IMG/VR virus record: IMGVR_UViG_3300006026_000028
Coordinates: 1 to 44,147 of that record
DNA: 44,147 nt
Reading direction: 5' to 3' (one strand)
DNA from: a virus
The translations under genes were made by a program, and so were the position numbers. The first letter of the stretch is position 1. Every line of letters starts with the position of its first letter. Positions 40,095 through 44,147 of this stretch are shown here, in pieces. The notes under the pieces are model-generated. The model saw only the letters and a list, made by a program, of their open reading frames with translations, did not search any database and was not told where the DNA came from.

Positions 40095-41687
40095 ATGGCA
40101 TATAGTTCTAAAAGAGGTATTCAAAAGGACCAGTTTGTTAACCCTATGGCACAAACTTTTATTGTGTCAGATGCCCATGGCTGTTTTTTGACAAAAATTG
40201 GTGTTTATTTTCAAGAAAAATCATCAACGTATCCAATTACTCTTGCACTTAGGAATGTTGAAGAGGGCGGAGCTCCAAACATTTATCAAGTTATACCTGG
40301 GTCTCAAGTTACTAAAAATCAAAGTGCGATTACCGTTTCCTCAGATGCAAGTGTTGAAACTCAATTTGAATTTGATGAACCGATTTACATAAAACCCGGC
40401 AAATTATATGCCTTCACTCTTTTTTCAAATGAGCAGAATTCATATAAAGTTTGGGCGGCTAAAGTTCTTGATTTTAATTTAGGATCTACTACAAATAAAA
40501 TTACAAAAAATGTTGCTCCAGGAAATCTATTTAAAGGTAATACAGGAGTTTCGTATCAACCTGAATTGGATACAGATTTAAAATATAATCTATATTCTGC
40601 AAAATTTGCAGCTACGACTGCCACTGCTAAGTTTTTTGATGCAAATACAGATCAAGAATCTCTAATCAATGATCCGTTTACTGGAACTGCTGGTTCTGCT
40701 GTTATTAGAGTACAACATCCAAATCATGGGTTTCAGGTAAATGATAGAGTGTTTATTAGTGGAGTCTCTGGAACAGTAAACGGCATTACAGCTACAAACC
40801 TAAATGGTAGAAGAACAGTAACTGCAATTGATGGTACTGGATATAAATTTAATGCTGGAGGAAATGCTGATTCTGCTGTTGAATTTGGTGGGTCAAACAT
40901 TATCGCAACTTCACAAATTAAATATGATGTAATTCAACCAAGCATTGGAGTTTACAACCCAAGAAACACTGGTAGTTTTTCTATCACGGGTAATTTAACT
41001 ACATCAAAATCTTTTGCCGGAACAGAGACAGCGTACGGAACAACTTCAAATGTAGCTTTGATTAATGATAAGGACACAATTCTTGATAACCCTCATGTAG
41101 TTATGAATGATTCAAATGAAGATCTTCATTCCATTACACAATCTACTGTTTTGTCGGCTACATTTTCTACTGATGTTGGTAGTAATAAAGTCGCGCCTTT
41201 CCTTGATGCACAGAGATCAAATTTAACTCTTATCGGTAATATTATTGACAATCAGGATTCGGCAGCAACAACAGGGTTTAATGTTCCATTGAATTTTGTC
41301 GCAGAAACTCATCCAGAAAATGGCACATCTCTTGCTAAACATATTACAAAACCAATTACACTTGAAGAACCTGCCACAGGTCTTAAAATTATATATGCAG
41401 CGAATGTACAGGAAGGTACTACAATTGATGTTTTCTATAGAACAGCAAGGATAGGTTCAGATTCAGACTTCACTAAAACCAGCTTTATTGAAACAACTGT
41501 GGATGCAGATCCTGGTAAAAGCCCCGGACAAAAACAGTTTAGAGAGTATGAACATACCATTGGTGCATTATCAGCAGATACTCTTGATGAATTTAATACC
41601 TTCCAAGTAAAATTAGTTATGAATTCAACAAATCAAAGCATTGTACCTAGAGTTAGAGATCTTACAGTTATTGCATTAGGTACATAA
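40095..41687 (+). CDS. Baseplate/structural protein, likely C-terminal half of DUF4815-type protein
   Basis: A 530-aa protein. The start (KDQFVNPMAQTFIVSDAHGC and FLTKIGVYFQEK, residues 11-42) matches the D-P-L-A-Q-T-F...G-x-F-L-T segment that in other phages I remember as internal to the large DUF4815 baseplate protein. Beta-rich afterwards, with ENGTSLAKHITKPITLEEPA and a C-terminal lectin-like stretch. It starts 17 bp after the Hint-bearing protein, so the two genes may be the two halves of one ancestral protein. A host-binding or distal baseplate position is likely. Confidence 0.78.
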   Translation: MAYSSKRGIQKDQFVNPMAQTFIVSDAHGCFLTKIGVYFQEKSSTYPITLALRNVEEGGAPNIYQVIPGSQVTKNQSAITVSSDASVETQFEFDEPIYIKPGKLYAFTLFSNEQNSYKVWAAKVLDFNLGSTTNKITKNVAPGNLFKGNTGVSYQPELDTDLKYNLYSAKFAATTATAKFFDANTDQESLINDPFTGTAGSAVIRVQHPNHGFQVNDRVFISGVSGTVNGITATNLNGRRTVTAIDGTGYKFNAGGNADSAVEFGGSNIIATSQIKYDVIQPSIGVYNPRNTGSFSITGNLTTSKSFAGTETAYGTTSNVALINDKDTILDNPHVVMNDSNEDLHSITQSTVLSATFSTDVGSNKVAPFLDAQRSNLTLIGNIIDNQDSAATTGFNVPLNFVAETHPENGTSLAKHITKPITLEEPATGLKIIYAANVQEGTTIDVFYRTARIGSDSDFTKTSFIETTVDADPGKSPGQKQFREYEHTIGALSADTLDEFNTFQVKLVMNSTNQSIVPRVRDLTVIALGT

Positions 41688-41688
41688 T

Positions 41689-41886
41689 ATGATTAAAGTA
41701 AAAGGTCATACTGATCTTGTAAGAGACCCTAATAATGGCGCTATTATTAATATAAATAAGAGTGAAGCTGAAAGGCTAAGAACTATCAGGAATGAAAGAA
41801 AACAAAAAGATTTAAAACTGCAAGCACTAGAAAATGATGTGAGTGAAATAAAATCCTTGCTAAAACAATTAATAGAGAAGCAATGA
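41689..41886 (+). CDS. Small coiled-coil structural-operon protein (65 aa)
   Basis: A 65-aa protein: IKVKGHTDLVRDPNNGAIIN at the start, then a charged coiled coil (LKLQALENDVSEIKSLLKQL). Similar short proteins follow the large baseplate gene in T4-like cyanophages, as I recall. Possibly a chaperone or connector of the fibre encoded next. Starts one base after the previous stop. Confidence 0.75.
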   Translation: MIKVKGHTDLVRDPNNGAIININKSEAERLRTIRNERKQKDLKLQALENDVSEIKSLLKQLIEKQ

Positions 41887-41887
41887 T

Positions 41888-44068
41888 ATGGCAAAAGCTT
41901 ATATACGGTTAACTAATAGAATTGATGCTTTTAAGGATGAGTTTAATAATCTCACTAATAAAGTAGGTGATCTTGCTACCTTAACAACTGGTGGATTTGT
42001 AGGGATTGGATCTGGTTCACTTTCAGCAAAAACTTTTTCTGGCGCTGATTCAAGTTTAACCGAAGCAATTAACGAAGTTGATTATAGATTGGATTCTGTG
42101 GATCAACTTTTAGATCAAGCAGTTCTAAAGACATCTAATGTTACTTTTGCTGAACTAGTTGCTACAGATAGTGCTGAGTTTCGAAGTAATATTGTAGTAG
42201 ATGGTAATACAAACCTTGCTGGAGAACTGATTGTTCAAGACAGCGCTGAATTCCAAAACAATGTAGTTATTGATGGCAAATTAAATGTTGGTGGTAATAC
42301 TACATTAGGTGGTACATTAATTGTAGATGGTCAAGTCACATTCAAAGCAGGGTCTGGTAGCAGTATCGGACTTGGTGATGATTCTGCTGATACAGTAGAT
42401 TTTAATGCAGACATTGCTTCAAACCTTATTCCAGATGCCGATAATACATATTCAATTGGTAGAAGCGGCGCAGAATGGAAAAATTTACACGTAGATGGTG
42501 TTGCAAACTTAGATGGTATTAAAGGTGACTCTGCTGCATTTACTGCTGGTATTACCGTAGGAACAACTCTTGGAGTAACTGGAACATCTACTCTCGGTGT
42601 GATCAACGCATCTGGTCTTGCATCACTTGATGGGGGCATTGATGTGGATGGGGCGTTTACAGTTGCCAACTCAACGGGTAATGTGGTAACAACAGGCACA
42701 CTCAATGTAACTGGACTTGTGACCGCAGATGGTGGCATTGATGTTGATAATATGCACATTGACGATACTTCTATTGCTCTATCAAGTGGAGATCTTACTG
42801 TAAGTGCTGGTGGGGATATTTACATTAAACCTACTGGTGACGATGTATTTTTTCAAGGCACTACTTCTAATGAACAGATCAAGTTTACAATGGGCACAAC
42901 CTTGCAAACTATCGCAGTATCTGATGCCTTAAAAATAGATGTTGCTGGTAATATTAATCTTGATGCTGATGGTGGTGTCATAGAACTTGATGATGGTGGA
43001 ACACAGTTTGGTGCTTTAAGAACAGAAGGTGGAGAACTTAGAATTGCTTCTGGTTCAACAAGTGATGCAAAAGGTGTAACCTTTACTGCAAATGGCGGTA
43101 GATCCAATAGCCAATTCCACGGTGTTGTAACATTTGATTCTGATATCACAATCAACGGTAATCTTACAACAACTGGTACTCAGCTAAATGCTTCGAACGA
43201 GATTAGATTGATGGATGGCACATCTGCTAGTGCAACTCCATCATCTCCAACTTATGACGCAACACTAAGTGTCAGACGTGGTACTCAAGACTCTGCTGAA
43301 CTGTTCTGGGATGAAACTAACAACTATTGGAAAATCGGTACTAAAACCGACAAAGAGCAAGTTGCAAGACATAATGATGCTGTAACATTTGCCTCGGTTG
43401 TCGTTGATAACACTACTATTGATGCCAATGAGATTACAAGAGCAGGCGGAAATTTAACTCTGCAAACTTCAACATCAGGTGACATTTATTTAAAACCAAC
43501 TGGTGATGATGTATTCTTCCAAGGTGTTACATCTGGAGAACAAATTAAGTTTACCATGGGTACATCTACTCAAACCATTGCAGCATCTGATGCCTTGACT
43601 CTTGATGCGGTTGGTGATATTACACTCGATGCTGATGGTGGTGATGTATTCCTTAAAGATGCTGGTACTACTTTCGGTTCACTTACTAATACAAGCGGAA
43701 ACTTGATTATTAAATCAGGCACAACAACTGCAGCAACATTCGCAGGTGCAAACGTAACATTTTCTGGAACAGTTACAGCTGGTTCTTTGAATACAACTGC
43801 AAGTGATCTGGTAGGAGCTATCAACGAACTGAAAGCACAAGAAACATCTGCACCAAGAGCTGCACTCAGCGGTGGTAACTCGATTACGTACAATAGCAGC
43901 AACGGTGAAATTGCGGTGACCACAAACTCTATCGCAGTATCTGAAATTGCAGGTATAGATAGTAACGGAACAAAATATAGAGCATTAGCTTCTAATGGGT
44001 CTGGTAACTTTATTTGGACAAGAAAAGTGCCTAGCATATTTGATTCGGATGGGACGCTTCTTAATTAA
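41888..44068 (+). CDS. Long fibre-like structural protein with internal repeats
   Basis: A 726-aa Thr/Ser/Gly/Asp-rich beta protein. The N-terminal 80 residues are helical (IDAFKDEFNNLTNKVGDLAT, SLTEAINEVDYRLDSVDQLL), a likely attachment and trimer-forming segment. Then many short beta repeats (GTLNVTGLVTADGGIDVDN and similar). Two gapless 84-residue copies lie at about 309-392 and 531-614. The C-terminus repeats SLNTTASDLVGAINELKAQE, as in other phage fibre proteins. It is probably a tail or baseplate fibre that meets the host. Confidence 0.82.
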   Translation: MAKAYIRLTNRIDAFKDEFNNLTNKVGDLATLTTGGFVGIGSGSLSAKTFSGADSSLTEAINEVDYRLDSVDQLLDQAVLKTSNVTFAELVATDSAEFRSNIVVDGNTNLAGELIVQDSAEFQNNVVIDGKLNVGGNTTLGGTLIVDGQVTFKAGSGSSIGLGDDSADTVDFNADIASNLIPDADNTYSIGRSGAEWKNLHVDGVANLDGIKGDSAAFTAGITVGTTLGVTGTSTLGVINASGLASLDGGIDVDGAFTVANSTGNVVTTGTLNVTGLVTADGGIDVDNMHIDDTSIALSSGDLTVSAGGDIYIKPTGDDVFFQGTTSNEQIKFTMGTTLQTIAVSDALKIDVAGNINLDADGGVIELDDGGTQFGALRTEGGELRIASGSTSDAKGVTFTANGGRSNSQFHGVVTFDSDITINGNLTTTGTQLNASNEIRLMDGTSASATPSSPTYDATLSVRRGTQDSAELFWDETNNYWKIGTKTDKEQVARHNDAVTFASVVVDNTTIDANEITRAGGNLTLQTSTSGDIYLKPTGDDVFFQGVTSGEQIKFTMGTSTQTIAASDALTLDAVGDITLDADGGDVFLKDAGTTFGSLTNTSGNLIIKSGTTTAATFAGANVTFSGTVTAGSLNTTASDLVGAINELKAQETSAPRAALSGGNSITYNSSNGEIAVTTNSIAVSEIAGIDSNGTKYRALASNGSGNFIWTRKVPSIFDSDGTLLN
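42812..43063 (+). repeat. Intragenic 252-bp fibre repeat, copy 1
   Basis: Encodes GDIYIKPTGDDVFFQG and on to 84 residues; matches 43478-43729 without gaps at protein level. Confidence 0.85.
43478..43729 (+). repeat. Intragenic 252-bp fibre repeat, copy 2
   Basis: Encodes GDIYLKPTGDDVFFQG and on to 84 residues; the second copy lies 666 bp after the first. Confidence 0.85.
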
Positions 44069-44080
44069 AGGATTAACACT

Positions 44081-44147
44081 GTGGATGCCCTACTCAAAAC
44101 CGATGGTGACGGTAACTTAACAAAAATAACTCACGCTGAAGAAGATT
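44081..44147 (+). CDS. Start of a further structural gene (partial)
   Basis: A GTG at 44081 with AAAGGA (44067-44072) 8 bases upstream opens a frame running off the end of the window: VDALLKTDGDGNLTKITHAE. The word order (D-G-D-G-N-L-T) resembles fibre-family starts. Too short to assign. Confidence 0.55.
   Translation, partial: MDALLKTDGDGNLTKITHAEED

Noticed and set aside
42200-43800. CRISPR-like or tandem DNA repeats
   Set aside because: The repetition is at protein level (beta-repeat fibre) with irregular spacing; no short palindromic repeats with uniform spacers anywhere in the window.

Overview
The window is a segment of a T4-like myovirus (tailed phage) genome. It carries gp32 single-stranded DNA-binding protein, a gp33-like late-transcription coactivator, T4-type late promoters (TATAAATA), a tRNA array and a nearly continuous T4-type baseplate/hub module (gp4, gp54, gp26/gp51-like, gp29-like tape measure, gp48, gp53, hub, gp5, gp25, gp6, gp8). 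The AT-rich composition, the zinc-free gp32, the style of the structural proteins and the auxiliary genes (fatty acid desaturase, 2OG-Fe(II) oxygenases, SDR) resemble marine T4-like phages. A Gram-negative, possibly alphaproteobacterial, host is an inference; no gene here identifies it.

Layout. 1-4.4 kb: small, mostly hypothetical, translationally coupled genes with an FkbM methyltransferase and a DUF2493 protein; this stretch contains a 107-bp direct repeat. 4.4-7.4 kb: an early unit behind a strong sigma70-like promoter, with a GIY-YIG-like protein and a secreted glycine-zipper protein. 7.36-8.03 kb: six tRNAs (Arg-UCU, Thr-UGU, Trp-CCA, Pro-UGG, Met/Ile-CAU, Leu-UAA), with two structured non-tRNA spacers. 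8.0-12.3 kb: nine overlapping genes forming an auxiliary operon (two 2OG oxygenases, SDR, desaturase, methyltransferase-like, others). 12.6-16.2 kb: short early units, each behind an AGGTGTTTACA-type promoter, ending with gp33 and gp32 and a strong terminator at 17.17-17.20 kb.

17.2-21.8 kb is on the minus strand: gp4, an unassigned protein, gp54, a gp26-type tail assembly chaperone with an apparent -1 frameshift extension, then the tape measure protein. 21.8-44.1 kb is on the plus strand: tail-tube cap, wedge, hub, spike, gp25, gp6, gp8, large distal baseplate proteins and fibre-like proteins. Overlapping divergent late promoters lie at 21.81-21.85 kb.

Most notable points: (1) a slippery sequence at the end of the gp26 gene opens into a 62-codon frame that runs up to the tape measure gene, the architecture of lambda G/GT; (2) a Hint (intein-like) domain at the C-terminus of a 1375-aa baseplate protein, exactly where the downstream gene appears to continue the same ancestral protein; (3) a 48-bp near-identical segment shared by gp32 and a baseplate amidase-like domain that seems to have lost its zinc ligands; (4) structured RNAs between the tRNAs, reminiscent of T4 RNA C/D.
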